Notes: generated by a model from the letters alone, not told the origin. A stretch of 64,000 nucleotides of DNA from Sporomusa sp. KB1 (GCF_007830295.1 NZ_VLKC01000002.1:1088940-1152939), one strand, 5' to 3'; numbered from the stretch's first letter, positions 40,301 through 49,230 are shown. Numbers and translations are program-made.

Positions 40301-41751
40301 ACAACTTTTCCACTGATAAAAAGAAATGACGGAAGCCATGGAGCTTCTTCATTCATCGTATGTGCATATTTCTCACAATCCTTTTCGAAAAATGATTCAG
40401 TAAGTGCAGCACAAACAGCAGATTTTCCTTTTGCTTCAGACCCAGTTAAAAGAATATATTCACCAGTTTTAAATTCTTCCATTAATCTTTTAATTTTTTG
40501 TATTAAATCATCACGTCCACTAAAATACTGTAAGTGTCCGCTTCTTTCACTTTCCATAAGTTTGATTATATCACTCTCGTAAGGTTCAAAACCGCTTCTA
40601 TTTGTTATACCCTTATAAGTAGGTTTCAAGGATTTCTTCGAAGCTTTAGTCTCAAAATCACTGCTTAATTCTACAGCCCTTTGTTGATTACGAACAATCT
40701 GCAACTTTCTTTTAGGGGGATTAAAGTTTGCAATCTTAAACTTTTCATAAATGTTTCGCTGCTCTGGATTTAGATCTGGCTTCCAGCACCCTATCCCTGA
40801 AAGATAAACTTGATTACAATCAAAGAATCTCTTATAGAGATATATCTCATTATCAATAATATTAATCACCTGGTAACGACGACAATTTGCAGGTAATGCT
40901 TCACTATCTAATCCTGCACTACCAGTTGCCAAAATACTTATTGGCATATCCCCTTCTCCTGTAAGTCCTTTCTGTGGAACATGTCGATGCCCGTGCAATA
41001 TAAGATGATAAGATTCTTTTAAGAATAAAGGTAATAAATCATCCCTATCCTTTAGATTTTCTTCATCATAGTTTGATCCGCGCTGAAAATTATGATGCAA
41101 AACAGCGATACGAAGAAGAGATTTCTCCCTATCAAGCTCACCCGCTTCCAATGTTGCTTTACGTAGTTGTTCAACTGTAATATTCCCATAATGCGGATCA
41201 CATTCGCTTTCATCAATACAAGAATTAAGCCCCACAAATATGACTCCGTGCTCTGGATAATAGAAATTTACAAATAGACGTTCTTCAGAAAAACCAAACT
41301 GATGATCATTCTCTTTCCATTGTGCTTTTTCATAAAAACCATTAAAGAAATCTGCATAATGTTCAAATTTTGCATAATATGGAGGATTAAATGTTATATT
41401 TTTTGCTTGAGCAGTCAAACGGGATGCTTCACAAAGTTTCCTATTAATGTCATGATTACCTGGAACCATCACTATATATCGCCTATCTAAATTCAAATGC
41501 CGACAAATACCTACTATAAATTCTTCCGCCTGCTTATATTCCTCTTGAAGACTCCACTCAGCGATATCTCCAGTTATAACAATAAAATTTGGTACAATGC
41601 CATCCTCAGCAAGTATATTAAGATCATCAATTAATTTTTGTAATTCAGAGTTATAATTTTCATCTGCATAAAGAGGCTGCCGCTGTCCGACTTTATTTAC
41701 ATGATGCCTTCCAAATTGTAAATCTGATAAATGTAAAATGGTAATCTTCAT
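37366..41751 (-). CDS. Metallophosphoesterase-STAND NTPase-Sel1 repeat protein (candidate Avs-like defence)
   Basis: A 1461-residue protein in three parts (positions counted from the GTG at 41760). Residues 5-310: calcineurin-like phosphoesterase with LSDLQFGRH (Gln replaces the usual His of DxH), ITGDIAEW, VPGNHDIN, LHHNF and LHGHRH. Residues 400-760: STAND-type ATPase with Walker A GSEAKGKSA (440-448), Walker B RVYLIIDALDE (591-601) and GGWPLLVID. Residues about 880-1330: some twelve Sel1-like repeats (A-x2-LG-x3 ... G-x-GV patterns). Effector-NTPase-repeat order is that of Avs and related STAND antiviral proteins. The gene is AT-rich, stands alone and is flanked by transposon debris. ATG at 41751 has AGGGTG 8 bases upstream. 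Defence function is inferred. Confidence 0.75.
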   Translation of the reverse strand: MKITILHLSDLQFGRHHVNKVGQRQPLYADENYNSELQKLIDDLNILAEDGIVPNFIVITGDIAEWSLQEEYKQAEEFIVGICRHLNLDRRYIVMVPGNHDINRKLCEASRLTAQAKNITFNPPYYAKFEHYADFFNGFYEKAQWKENDHQFGFSEERLFVNFYYPEHGVIFVGLNSCIDESECDPHYGNITVEQLRKATLEAGELDREKSLLRIAVLHHNFQRGSNYDEENLKDRDDLLPLFLKESYHLILHGHRHVPQKGLTGEGDMPISILATGSAGLDSEALPANCRRYQVINIIDNEIYLYKRFFDCNQVYLSGIGCWKPDLNPEQRNIYEKFKIANFNPPKRKLQIVRNQQRAVELSSDFETKASKKSLKPTYKGITNRSGFEPYESDIIKLMESERSGHLQYFSGRDDLIQKIKRLMEEFKTGEYILLTGSEAKGKSAVCAALTESFFEKDCEKYAHTMNEEAPWLPSFLFISGKVVKEPKQILRLLLAQANTLLIEPIKSSLCLGEDKNYYDGLSSNSETVISINNSYSNSFSSTTSPLKMDYHMAGRLSTKLEKHNNICAVYRKEIYLLMEKLVNEIGRVYLIIDALDEMNSEALEVLPERMPNNVSTLLTVRLGTDADIWVKDYLKDYKPIKLDALSRDEIPLITGVDDYESDEHRKFNDIVMRKTGGWPLLVIDVAQKVKANGGDFSVVSVDEKADIVLENRANLWSAVNDKGQDVLREILFLLAIFEPVCSLDLGLVQAYLIKRFEQTIELQLLRKELRNVASQIDGLNIGKIKLSLQIFGEYVRDRHCSQRELNEHMKAILNWIVQDEDVRCKMVVDFLLYWTNREKISKLIFQTTSGIFDVLIENKRADILIAFALEMSSSEFSLKCLKAAATIGDENAMALLGLSLLHEMNGEKDVLSGEFWIREAAEKDCKLAMMLLGHHLIDGDAIAKDAIEGLQWLEKAALAGEGDATFHLAVRHLDGDGLERDIVKGERLLREAANAGNERAIIELANRLIDGRGLAENIQEGLQLLYEVIDSGSISAMRNLAKRLIQGVGVEVDKEKGIEIFRKASCAGDIKSSIDLSEILLDNKMTDDEHIEGEELLRKAAKKSEEAQVSLGRRLITGKGVKPNVKAGEIWLRKAIAGDSDAARIELAEYLIEGKFLKRNVNEGKRLLLTAIEKGYIDAMRYLGGLLLEGKYLTRNKQQGIQLLLKAIAHGDEPSMLYLGSCYLYGDVIKQNVSEGERLLNSAIDSGYLPAMYAMGDALLSGEVLAQNIPAAISFLERAARAYYTPAQCKLGIFYYDQGMYDDATKMFLNAFTSGSSVAGINIAYMKRRGEFVDNVSCPPIQNLLIEGLKEKEPYALINQALCLASGFECKVDWTKADNIIASMEILLQEDVEWWLDLRLKDDAEAHLVIGWLVRHQLLIDPDGLTSADRMTKAKREWDIPEWLFLNKITTIKKSGISKK

Positions 41752-42376
41752 ATATTTCACCCTATCTCTACAAGAATTCTTTCAGCTACGTTCAATAGTA
41801 CTAAAAGCTATATCTGATCATTGAAATATGCACATTAACAGATGTTAGCAATTTAGTTCTGAATTATATTTCATACAAAAATCATTTTTTCCTATCAAAA
41901 ATAGAAAGCTCCTAAAAGTTTCACTTTTAATCTTCGTATTAAGTCCTTATTAATTGTCTATTGGCTTATTTTTTAATGTAATAATTGTTCCCAGTGCACA
42001 TAATCGATAAGTTTAACTGAAAAAAAGCCACTATGTTAGTAAACTATACCTATTTATTAAAATGGAAAATCTTTGGTCAACAAAGAACAATTAGTGTACA
42101 GAAAAATATAATTTTATTTTCCTTTTCTATTATTCTTCCTAACGGAGCGGGGAATTCGCGCTCTTACGGGAATGTCGCAGTTCTGTTAGAAAGCTAATTT
42201 ATATATATGGTATAACAATTTAGTTGCTGTTAGCATTAACATTATGGCGAACAAGACATTTTTTGGTTCAATAGAATGACTTTTACTATTCCTAAATTCA
42301 TTGATAACCTATTCCTCAGAAAAACAAAAAACTCCTGCCAAATTCTACAAAAATCTGACAGGGAGTTTTTTCGCCC
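41752..42376. other. AT-rich intergenic region upstream of the STAND gene
   Basis: 625 bases with no convincing ORF. It ends with the rlmH terminator at 42324-42372. Around 42141-42190 a G+C-richer patch (GGAGCGGGGAATTCGCGCTC) stands out in the AT-rich background. The promoter of the STAND gene must lie here, but many AT-rich hexamers make a choice unsafe. Confidence 0.6.
42324..42372. terminator. Terminator after rlmH
   Basis: AAAAAACTCC-TGCCA and TGACA-GGGAGTTTTTT arms (interrupted stem) flank an A/T-rich loop; T-runs on both sides allow action in both directions. It lies directly after the rlmH stop on the minus strand. Confidence 0.75.
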
Positions 42377-42856
42377 TTACCAATGATACGGTTCACCCCT
42401 ACTAATCTTAAACGCCCGATAAATCTGCTCCACCAGGAGCAGCCGGATCATCTGATGGGTAAACGTCATTTTCGAAAACGACAATCTTTCCTTTGCTGCC
42501 GCTGCGACCTCAGCTGACAACCCAAAGGCTCCGCCGATTATAAAGGTAATATCGCTCTGCCCGCCTAGTGCCAAACTGTCAAACCTGGCCGACAATTGCT
42601 CTGATGACATGGCCTGTCCGGCCACATCAAGTACAATTAGGTAACTTCCTGGACGAACAGCTTTTAAAAGGCGCTCACCCTCACGGGTGAGCGCTTGTAT
42701 TTTTTCGGCTGATGAGGGATTGTCCGGCATTCGTTCTTCGGCAAATTCCACAATATCAAGCTTACAGTAGGGTGGAAGACGCTTCAAGAACTCTTGAATA
42801 CCAGCAGTTAGATATTTTTCTTTGATTTTACCGATAGCAGCGATGGTGATCTTCAT
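42377..42856 (-). CDS. rlmH: 23S rRNA pseudouridine-1915 N3-methyltransferase
   Basis: A 159-residue SPOUT methyltransferase that methylates pseudouridine 1915 in helix 69. Conserved elements: MKITIAAIGKIKEKYLTAGI at the start, LDVAGQAMSSEQLSARFD, FIIGGAFGLS (the knot glycine loop) and the C-terminal FTHQMIRLLLVEQIYRAFKI followed by GEPYHW. The start at 42856 matches the family; a longer frame from 42913 would overlap htrA. It lies four bases after htrA in the usual rlmH-htrA-yycJ order of Firmicutes. Confidence 0.96.
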   Translation of the reverse strand: MKITIAAIGKIKEKYLTAGIQEFLKRLPPYCKLDIVEFAEERMPDNPSSAEKIQALTREGERLLKAVRPGSYLIVLDVAGQAMSSEQLSARFDSLALGGQSDITFIIGGAFGLSAEVAAAAKERLSFSKMTFTHQMIRLLLVEQIYRAFKISRGEPYHW

Positions 42857-42860
42857 ACTA

Positions 42861-43979
42861 TTATTGTCCTGGCATTTCTTCGAGAAGGACATTGATAGTC
42901 TCGCGTTGGTCATTTCTTTTCAAAACTACTTCCACTGTGCTGCCTACCTGTTGACTATCCAGCACAGCTCTGAGTTCAGTTACACTGTTGGTTTCAGCGC
43001 CAGCAACTTTAAGAATGACATCACCTTCACGGATGCCCGCTTTATAGGCTGGACCTGAGGGAGATGCTTTGGCAATATAAACGCCTTTATCCAGTTTAAG
43101 TTCATAGCCGTATTTAGCAGCAGAAGCTTGGTCTAATGCCCCTACACCCAGATAAGCTCTGACTACCCGGCCTTTGTCGATCAGTGATTGCAAAATGGGA
43201 CGGGCACTGTTAATGGGAATGGCAAAACCAATGCCTTCCACACCGGAAAGAGCAATTTTGGCACTGTTAATGCCAATTACCACACCATCTGCGTTGACAA
43301 GAGCTCCCCCGGAATTACCAGGGTTAATAGCAGCATCGGTTTGAATAAGTTTGAAGCGCCGTTCGCCAATATCAAGGGAGCGGTTAAGGGCGCTGATTAC
43401 ACCGGCAGTTACACTGCCTTTAAATTCAAGGCCGAGCGGATTGCCGATGGCAATCGCCGGTTCTCCTACCATAAGGGCATCAGAATCACCCAGCGTAGCT
43501 ACTGGCAAATCCTGAGCTTCCACTTTGACAACAGCCAAATCAGTTGCTTGATCGACACCAATAACCTTGCCGTCCAGGGTGCGGCCATCAGCCAGAGATA
43601 CTGATATTTCCTGGGCATTTTCTACTACATGGTTATTTGTAGCGATGTAGCCCTGCGCATCAAAGATAACCCCTGAGCCGGTTCCCTGTTCCACTAATAC
43701 TTTGCGGTTGCTAAAAAAGTCGCGGGCAAGACCTTTGGTGGTAATGCCGACAACAGCCGGACCCACTGATTGTGCAGCCCTGACAATGGGGGTGTTACGT
43801 GCTTCTGATACCTGTGCCTGAGCCGTAGGCGGTTGCAGGGCTTGAAAGGACGAGCCGTTATTCGGTTTCGGAGCTTTTTCGGTAACATTGCCAGCGCAGC
43901 CTACCACTAGAATAGCCCCAATAATCATACTAATTAACGATACTGCAATATAGGGAGTCAATTTTTTGAACCAGTTCAT
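42861..43979 (-). CDS. htrA: HtrA/DegP-type serine protease
   Basis: A 372-residue S1C protease with an N-terminal membrane span (YIAVSLISMIIGAILVVGC; the VVGC could act as a lipobox), trypsin-like domain with His in TNNHVVE, Asp in TDLAVVK and Ser in PGNSGGALV, and one C-terminal PDZ domain (KLDKGVYIAKASPSGPAYKA). It degrades misfolded proteins at the outer face of the membrane. GGAGGCG precedes the ATG. It is the middle gene of a three-gene unit with the MBL hydrolase and rlmH. Confidence 0.94.
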   Translation of the reverse strand: MNWFKKLTPYIAVSLISMIIGAILVVGCAGNVTEKAPKPNNGSSFQALQPPTAQAQVSEARNTPIVRAAQSVGPAVVGITTKGLARDFFSNRKVLVEQGTGSGVIFDAQGYIATNNHVVENAQEISVSLADGRTLDGKVIGVDQATDLAVVKVEAQDLPVATLGDSDALMVGEPAIAIGNPLGLEFKGSVTAGVISALNRSLDIGERRFKLIQTDAAINPGNSGGALVNADGVVIGINSAKIALSGVEGIGFAIPINSARPILQSLIDKGRVVRAYLGVGALDQASAAKYGYELKLDKGVYIAKASPSGPAYKAGIREGDVILKVAGAETNSVTELRAVLDSQQVGSTVEVVLKRNDQRETINVLLEEMPGQ

Positions 43980-43990
43980 GCTATCGCCTC

Positions 43991-44773
43991 CTATTGGTGT
44001 TCATATATTCCTGATATTTGTTCAGGATAGGTAAGATTCAATGATATTTCTTGGTCCAGTTTGCAGCCCTCTTGGGTTAATATATTCGCTACTGTCTCTT
44101 TTGCCAGTTCCGGTCGATTATTCTCCCGGCTGAGATGCGCCAAAAAAACGTTAGTGTGGGCTTTGCGGTTAAGCCGCGCCAGCGTCCAGCCCGCATCAGT
44201 GTTGGCTAAATGGCCGCGATTGCTCATAATACGTTTTTTCAAATGCCAGGGATAACTGCCGTTTTGCAACATATCAATATCATGGTTTGCTTCTAAAACT
44301 AATATATCAGATAATGACAACGCGGCTTTGACTGTCGGTGTAACAAACCCAAGGTCAGTAGCAATACCGACTTTGAGGCTGCCCGCCTGCAGGCGAAATC
44401 CGACAGGATCAGCGGCATCATGCGAAATTGCAAAGGGTTCGACTTTTACTTTGCCAATATCCAGACTGTCCGAAAGTTCCCGGCAGCAGTTATCAGGCAG
44501 TACTTCCCGGCAATACATGGACTGCCAGGTATCAGGACGGGTGTAGGCCGGCAGATGGTATTTTTTCAGCAGTGTCGTCAACCCCTTGACATGATCGCGA
44601 TGTTCATGGGTAATGAGCACACCATCAAGTTCTTCAATTTTGGTGCCAAGTGTGTCAAGTGACTGTTTGATACGCCTAGTGCTGATACCAGCATCCACCA
44701 ATAGTTTGGTGTTTTCCATTTCAATAAATATAGCATTACCACTACTGCCGCTAGCCAAAACATGAATTTGCAT
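43991..44773 (-). CDS. walJ: MBL-fold hydrolase (YycJ/WalJ)
   Basis: A 260-residue metallo-beta-lactamase fold protein with LASGSSGNAIFIE at the start, the metal motif THEHRDH, FAISHDAADPVGF and LEANHD. In Bacillus it belongs to the walRK operon and is an exonuclease-like enzyme linked to cell-wall stress and replication coordination. Here the walRK genes would lie elsewhere, but the partnership with htrA is kept. The gene is the first of the unit and about 165 bases separate it from the phosphomannomutase gene. Confidence 0.9.
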   Translation of the reverse strand: MQIHVLASGSSGNAIFIEMENTKLLVDAGISTRRIKQSLDTLGTKIEELDGVLITHEHRDHVKGLTTLLKKYHLPAYTRPDTWQSMYCREVLPDNCCRELSDSLDIGKVKVEPFAISHDAADPVGFRLQAGSLKVGIATDLGFVTPTVKAALSLSDILVLEANHDIDMLQNGSYPWHLKKRIMSNRGHLANTDAGWTLARLNRKAHTNVFLAHLSRENNRPELAKETVANILTQEGCKLDQEISLNLTYPEQISGIYEHQ

Positions 44774-44937
44774 AATTACCTCTTTTACCCAATATCCTTA
44801 GTACAACTAGATATATATTCGACTTAGGCACTAATAAATCCTTTTTCATCTCATAAATTTGACTTCATTATGACAATAACAACTCCTCGCAACACAATGC
44901 TTCCTGGTTAGTGGCGACTACGGTTCGCAATACCACT

Positions 44938-46287
44938 TTATACGCATTCGACAGGCAATTTTTCCATGACCGCTTCCCGGAGTTCAGCAGGCAAGGCAGC
45001 CAGCAGCGTTGCGGTGATTTCCTTTAGCCGTTTAGGTGTTTTAGCCTCAAACCGTAAGGTAAATAGGGGCTCTGTCACCGAGGCGCGAATCATGCCCCAG
45101 CCATCGGCAAATTCAATGCGCACACCATCAATCCGGTTGGGTGTATAAGCAGTAAGTCTGCCAGCAACCTGATCCAGCACGGCTTCTTTATCAGGCCCCA
45201 GATAGGTAACCCGGATATCCGGTGTCAATAGGTAGTTAGGAATAGCGTCAACCTGCGCGGCTAAGCTTCCATGTTCGGCCACTAATTCACATATTTTTAA
45301 TCCTGAGAACATGCCATCATCATACCCCAGTTCGCGAAAAAAGAAATGTCCGCTGATTTCGCCGGCAAATAATGCCTGTTCCTCAATAAAAGCAGTCTTA
45401 CTAAAAGTGTGCCCAGCACGAGCCATGATGGGCCGTCCGCCCGCCTTGGCAACCTCTTCCGGCACGACCATAGAGCACTTGGCGTCATAAATAATAGCAC
45501 CTGTCCGACTTGCAAGATACTGTCTGGCCATTAACACCATAATATCGTCATTATCAAGCGGGCGGCCATTCTCATCAACAACGCCCACTCTGTCACCATC
45601 TCCGTCAAATCCTATCCCTACCGTTGCCCCATGCGTACGCACCGCTTCACCGAGGGCTGCCAGATTTTCCGGCAGCGCCGGATTGGGCGGCCTATGCGGA
45701 AACCGTCCATCTGGTATGCAATTGAGCTCAATTACTTCATATCCCAGCCTATGAAATAGCTTGGGGGCAATGGTAGCCGTAGCACCATTACCAGCATCAA
45801 TAACTACCTTCAATTTGCCAGCCCGTGCTTTGCTAGCCGTATATTCTATGTATTCCTCGACAACAGGACGCTGCATTACCTCGCCGGCGCCATGCGTCCG
45901 GGCGTTTACTTCCACCAACTGGCCAATATGAGCTATCTCTGCCTCGCTGACTGGTTTAGGGCCAAGCACCAGTTTAAAACCATTATACTGGGCCGGATTA
46001 TGGGAAGCTGTTACCATAACGCCGCCACTTGCCCCGGTAGTTTGTAGTGCATAGTAAAATACCGGTGTTGCCACTGTACCGATATCAACCACCTGACAGC
46101 CAGACTCAGCCAAACCTTCGATCATAATCTGTTGCAGTGCGGGCGTAGATAAGCGAATATCACCACCCACCACCACTTTTTGTCCAGCAAGCATAACCCC
46201 TACAGCTAACGCAATTCGTCTGGTCATCGCATCAGTCAAGTCCTTACCTGCCACGCCGCGAATATCACAAGCTTTAAATATGCTCAT
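44938..46287 (-). CDS. Phosphomannomutase/phosphoglucomutase
   Basis: A 449-residue alpha-D-phosphohexomutase. The catalytic serine loop is TASHNPAQYNGFK, the metal loop DGDGDRVG, the sugar-binding loop GEISGHFFF, and the phosphate-contact end MIRASVTEPLFTLRFEAK. N-terminus FKACDIRG is typical of the AlgC/ManB group. It interconverts hexose 1- and 6-phosphates for surface polysaccharide synthesis. All loops are intact. It stands alone between two terminators. Confidence 0.92.
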   Translation of the reverse strand: MSIFKACDIRGVAGKDLTDAMTRRIALAVGVMLAGQKVVVGGDIRLSTPALQQIMIEGLAESGCQVVDIGTVATPVFYYALQTTGASGGVMVTASHNPAQYNGFKLVLGPKPVSEAEIAHIGQLVEVNARTHGAGEVMQRPVVEEYIEYTASKARAGKLKVVIDAGNGATATIAPKLFHRLGYEVIELNCIPDGRFPHRPPNPALPENLAALGEAVRTHGATVGIGFDGDGDRVGVVDENGRPLDNDDIMVLMARQYLASRTGAIIYDAKCSMVVPEEVAKAGGRPIMARAGHTFSKTAFIEEQALFAGEISGHFFFRELGYDDGMFSGLKICELVAEHGSLAAQVDAIPNYLLTPDIRVTYLGPDKEAVLDQVAGRLTAYTPNRIDGVRIEFADGWGMIRASVTEPLFTLRFEAKTPKRLKEITATLLAALPAELREAVMEKLPVECV

Positions 46288-46311
46288 ACTTGTCCCCCCC
46301 TCTGGCTATGT

Positions 46312-46340
46312 AAAAGACTTGGCATGAAGCCAAGTCTTTT
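46312..46340 (-). terminator. Terminator after the hydrogenase operon
   Basis: AAAAGACTTGGC and GCCAAGTCTTTT form 12 perfect pairs around a 5-base loop. It lies between the end of the hydrogenase large-subunit gene and the start of the mutase gene; the T-run on the minus strand fits the hydrogenase operon. Confidence 0.85.
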
Positions 46341-46458
46341 AGTTTCTGGTAATATTGTATCACGCCCTCAGGCTGGCTTCAACTACTCACCATTTCCCAG
46401 CTGGCTGGAAACCCGATATGCCAGGTATTAAACGCGATTTCAGCAATGTTGGCAAATA

Positions 46459-47835
46459 CTAATGTTCCAGCATATGTACGGCGCAAGTAAAGCACGGATC
46501 AAATGACCGTATCACTCGTCCGGCTTCGATAAGGTTAGTACCATCAGCCACTGGCGTGCCGATGAGTGCCTGCTCAACTGGGCCACGAATACCCTGGTTG
46601 TCGCGTGGTGAAAAGCTCCAAGTCGTCGGCGTTACAACTTGGTAATGAGTCACCTTATTATGCCGGTATTCCATCCAATGCCCCAGTGACCCCCGCATAG
46701 CATCTGTCAAACCTACGCCTGCCCCTGCTTCAGGTGGCGTAAACTGCTGACAACTGGGCGTATCAGGCACAATCTCGTTAAGCCAGCCTTGGGCAAGCCG
46801 GCATATTTTGAGTGTCTCCTTAGCCCTGGCTACCAAGCGATCCATAACCGACACTCCTCGCCGATAATCGCCGTTAATAAACCCTCTGGCCAGTGGCCCC
46901 CCCTCAACCGGCAACGCTTGATAGCGCGGCGCTTTGATCCAGGAATACGCATCAGGCTTGTCCCTGTTTGGGATGGTGCGGCCTTCTGGCACAGTTCGCC
47001 GCTCTTGTTCGTCTTTATACCAGCTATAACGGATTTCCTCAGCAATATGATTGACATCCAGTTGTTCGAGCCGGCCTTGGTTTACTATGAGGCCGGGCTT
47101 AAACGCCCGCTCGCCAGTTACCGGAGCGGGAAACATGCCGAAGGACATAAAGTTGCCATAACCGGTCCCAATGCTATAGTAGTCTTTATAATAGTCGGCA
47201 ATAACCATAACATCGTTGATAAAAAAATTTTCCACCCATTCTGTTAGTTCCTGCAATATGCTGCTGTATGCCATTAACCGTTCTACTGAGGCCTGCTCGG
47301 TAACCCCGGTGGGCATAATGGTTTGCTGCATCGGTGCCTTAGCCCCAAATACAGCCATGGCCTCATGGGCCCGCATAGACTGTAATACCGCTTCTTTGGC
47401 ATGCTGCAAAAGTTCAGCATTTACCTTGGGCGGCAGACGAAAGTCGGCTTGCGGCCGGGGTATGTACGGCGGCATATCTGGCCCTTTTACATAGTCATAT
47501 AATACCAAGATATAAAAATGACGCAGATGATTCTGAATGATGTCAGCCGCAAATATAAGGTTGGTTAGCTGCTGACCAGTAGGCGTGGGAACAACGCCGA
47601 ATGCCTGTTGCTGTGCCATACTGGCGACAACAGCGTGAGCACCGGAGCAAATTCCGCAAATACGTTGGGTGAATAGCGCCGCATCCCGCGGGTCACGGCC
47701 TGTCAACATGTTTTCAAACCCTCTGAATAAGTGCGCTCCCAGCCACGCATCTACGATTTGGCCATTTTGTACCTCGACATCAGCTCGTAGCGGCTCATGA
47801 ATACGGGTTACGGGGAAAATTGTCTGCATAGCCAT
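46459..47835 (-). CDS. NiFe hydrogenase large subunit
   Basis: A 458-residue catalytic subunit. The N-terminal Ni ligands are in RICGICSGAH (L1), the C-terminal ones in DPCFTCAVH (L2). The protein ends only four residues after that His (MLEH), whereas most have a cleavable extension of about 15 residues. The frame has a group-1-like medial region (GNFMSFGMFPAPVT). It pairs with the Tat-exported small subunit encoded seven bases upstream and would be cotransported. No maturation (hyp) genes, protease or cytochrome b are in the window. Uptake of hydrogen at the outer face of the membrane is inferred. Confidence 0.92.
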   Translation of the reverse strand: MAMQTIFPVTRIHEPLRADVEVQNGQIVDAWLGAHLFRGFENMLTGRDPRDAALFTQRICGICSGAHAVVASMAQQQAFGVVPTPTGQQLTNLIFAADIIQNHLRHFYILVLYDYVKGPDMPPYIPRPQADFRLPPKVNAELLQHAKEAVLQSMRAHEAMAVFGAKAPMQQTIMPTGVTEQASVERLMAYSSILQELTEWVENFFINDVMVIADYYKDYYSIGTGYGNFMSFGMFPAPVTGERAFKPGLIVNQGRLEQLDVNHIAEEIRYSWYKDEQERRTVPEGRTIPNRDKPDAYSWIKAPRYQALPVEGGPLARGFINGDYRRGVSVMDRLVARAKETLKICRLAQGWLNEIVPDTPSCQQFTPPEAGAGVGLTDAMRGSLGHWMEYRHNKVTHYQVVTPTTWSFSPRDNQGIRGPVEQALIGTPVADGTNLIEAGRVIRSFDPCFTCAVHMLEH

Positions 47836-47841
47836 GGCGGA

Positions 47842-49077
47842 CTACCTCCTGTGTTTTTGCCCTGGACGAAAGAAGTCAACGACTTTCTGCCGCAAAGTTC
47901 TGGGTAGTTTACGTTTAACCTCACTCCGTTGCAGGCTTTTGCTTTCACTAATGAGCGCGTTTTGTTGCCGAATTAGATCATCAAGCTCTTGCTTAAGTTG
48001 CTCTATATTTTCTGGTGGGTCAGATTCATGGGGTTTAGTGCCATCAAGCCAGTGCTTGCCTATTCGCTTGGCGACAACACCGGTAATAAGGTGGGCACCG
48101 ACAGCCGCTACTCCCAGGCCAGCTGCTGCAGCGCCAAATTTCTTAACATTGAGTGCTCCCAGGGGTGTTTGCACATCAGGCAGATGATTATAAAAGGGCA
48201 TGGAACTATCGGGAAAACCTGGGTTGGCGCAGCCGATGCAAGGTGCTCCCGCTCTAACCGGCCAGTTGACATAGTGATTCCATTGCCGTCTCGGACAGTC
48301 AGCATGCGTAATCGGCCCTTTGCAGCCCACCTTATATAAGCAGCCACTTTCGCCAGGGAAAGAGGCAAAAATTCCGTCTTCGAATTGCTGGCGGCGCTGG
48401 CACAAGTCGTGAATGGTCTGTCCAAAAAACAGCTTCGGCCGGTTATAGCTGTCCAGTTCAGGTAAGCCGTACATAATAAGATGACTGAAAGTGCCTGTCA
48501 TCCAGTCTGCGTTTGCAGGACAGCCCGGGACATTGATAACTGGCTGTTTGATTACTTCCCATACTCCCTTTGCCCCTCCCGGATTGGGATAAGCCGCTGC
48601 TGGGCCGCCAAAACAAGCACAGGTTCCGACAGCTATAATATGTTTGGCCTTAGGCGCTATTTCCTGCAGGGCCGCTATGCCGGTAACCATCTGATTACCA
48701 CGCATAAAAACATGATTATACCGGCCATTATCGGCTGTCATAACTGCGCCTTCGATTACCAGCCAGAACTTACCCGCATCTTTTTCCACTGTATCCAGCA
48801 TCATCTGTACGGCCTCTGAACCTTGAGCCGCGTTGAGCAGCCAGTTATAACGCATATCTACCATATCGGTAAGCACTTGATGAAAGGTTGGATTAACAGC
48901 ATTATCAAGAGAAATGGAATTGCCGGTGCAAGATCCAAGTTCCAGCCAAATTACAGGCGGTTTGGTTAGCTTACCCTCAGCAAATGCATGGCGCATAAGA
49001 GGCACTATCTGATCGGTTAGACTGGCGGTCAACACCGTAGCGGTACATAATTTGAGAAATTCTCGCCTGGTAAGCAT
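47842..49077 (-). CDS. NiFe hydrogenase small subunit, Tat-exported and anchored
   Basis: A 411-residue small subunit with a twin-arginine signal (TRREFLKLCTATVLTASL). Proximal cluster Cys are in ELGSCTGNS, GTCACFGG and NVPGCPAN; the medial and distal clusters use HDLCQRRQQF, GESGCLYKVGCKGP and CPRRQWNHYV, then APCIGCANPGFPD. After the catalytic body a Gly/Ala-rich transmembrane helix (AAAAGLGVAAVGAHLITGVV) is followed by a charged coiled coil of about 70 residues, longer than usual. The anchor places the enzyme on the periplasmic side. GGAGGAAG precedes the ATG. Confidence 0.92.
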   Translation of the reverse strand: MLTRREFLKLCTATVLTASLTDQIVPLMRHAFAEGKLTKPPVIWLELGSCTGNSISLDNAVNPTFHQVLTDMVDMRYNWLLNAAQGSEAVQMMLDTVEKDAGKFWLVIEGAVMTADNGRYNHVFMRGNQMVTGIAALQEIAPKAKHIIAVGTCACFGGPAAAYPNPGGAKGVWEVIKQPVINVPGCPANADWMTGTFSHLIMYGLPELDSYNRPKLFFGQTIHDLCQRRQQFEDGIFASFPGESGCLYKVGCKGPITHADCPRRQWNHYVNWPVRAGAPCIGCANPGFPDSSMPFYNHLPDVQTPLGALNVKKFGAAAAGLGVAAVGAHLITGVVAKRIGKHWLDGTKPHESDPPENIEQLKQELDDLIRQQNALISESKSLQRSEVKRKLPRTLRQKVVDFFRPGQKHRR

Positions 49078-49230
49078 TGACTTCCTCCTTGGCAGACAAT
49101 TCTTTACTGCACTTATACATTCAGCATGTTAAAGATCTACAGAGGAGTTGTATACACCCCCTGTAAATTTCTTTAATGCGGAATATATCGCAACGTTAAT
49201 TTTCCCACATCTGGTTTATCTATGTAGAAA

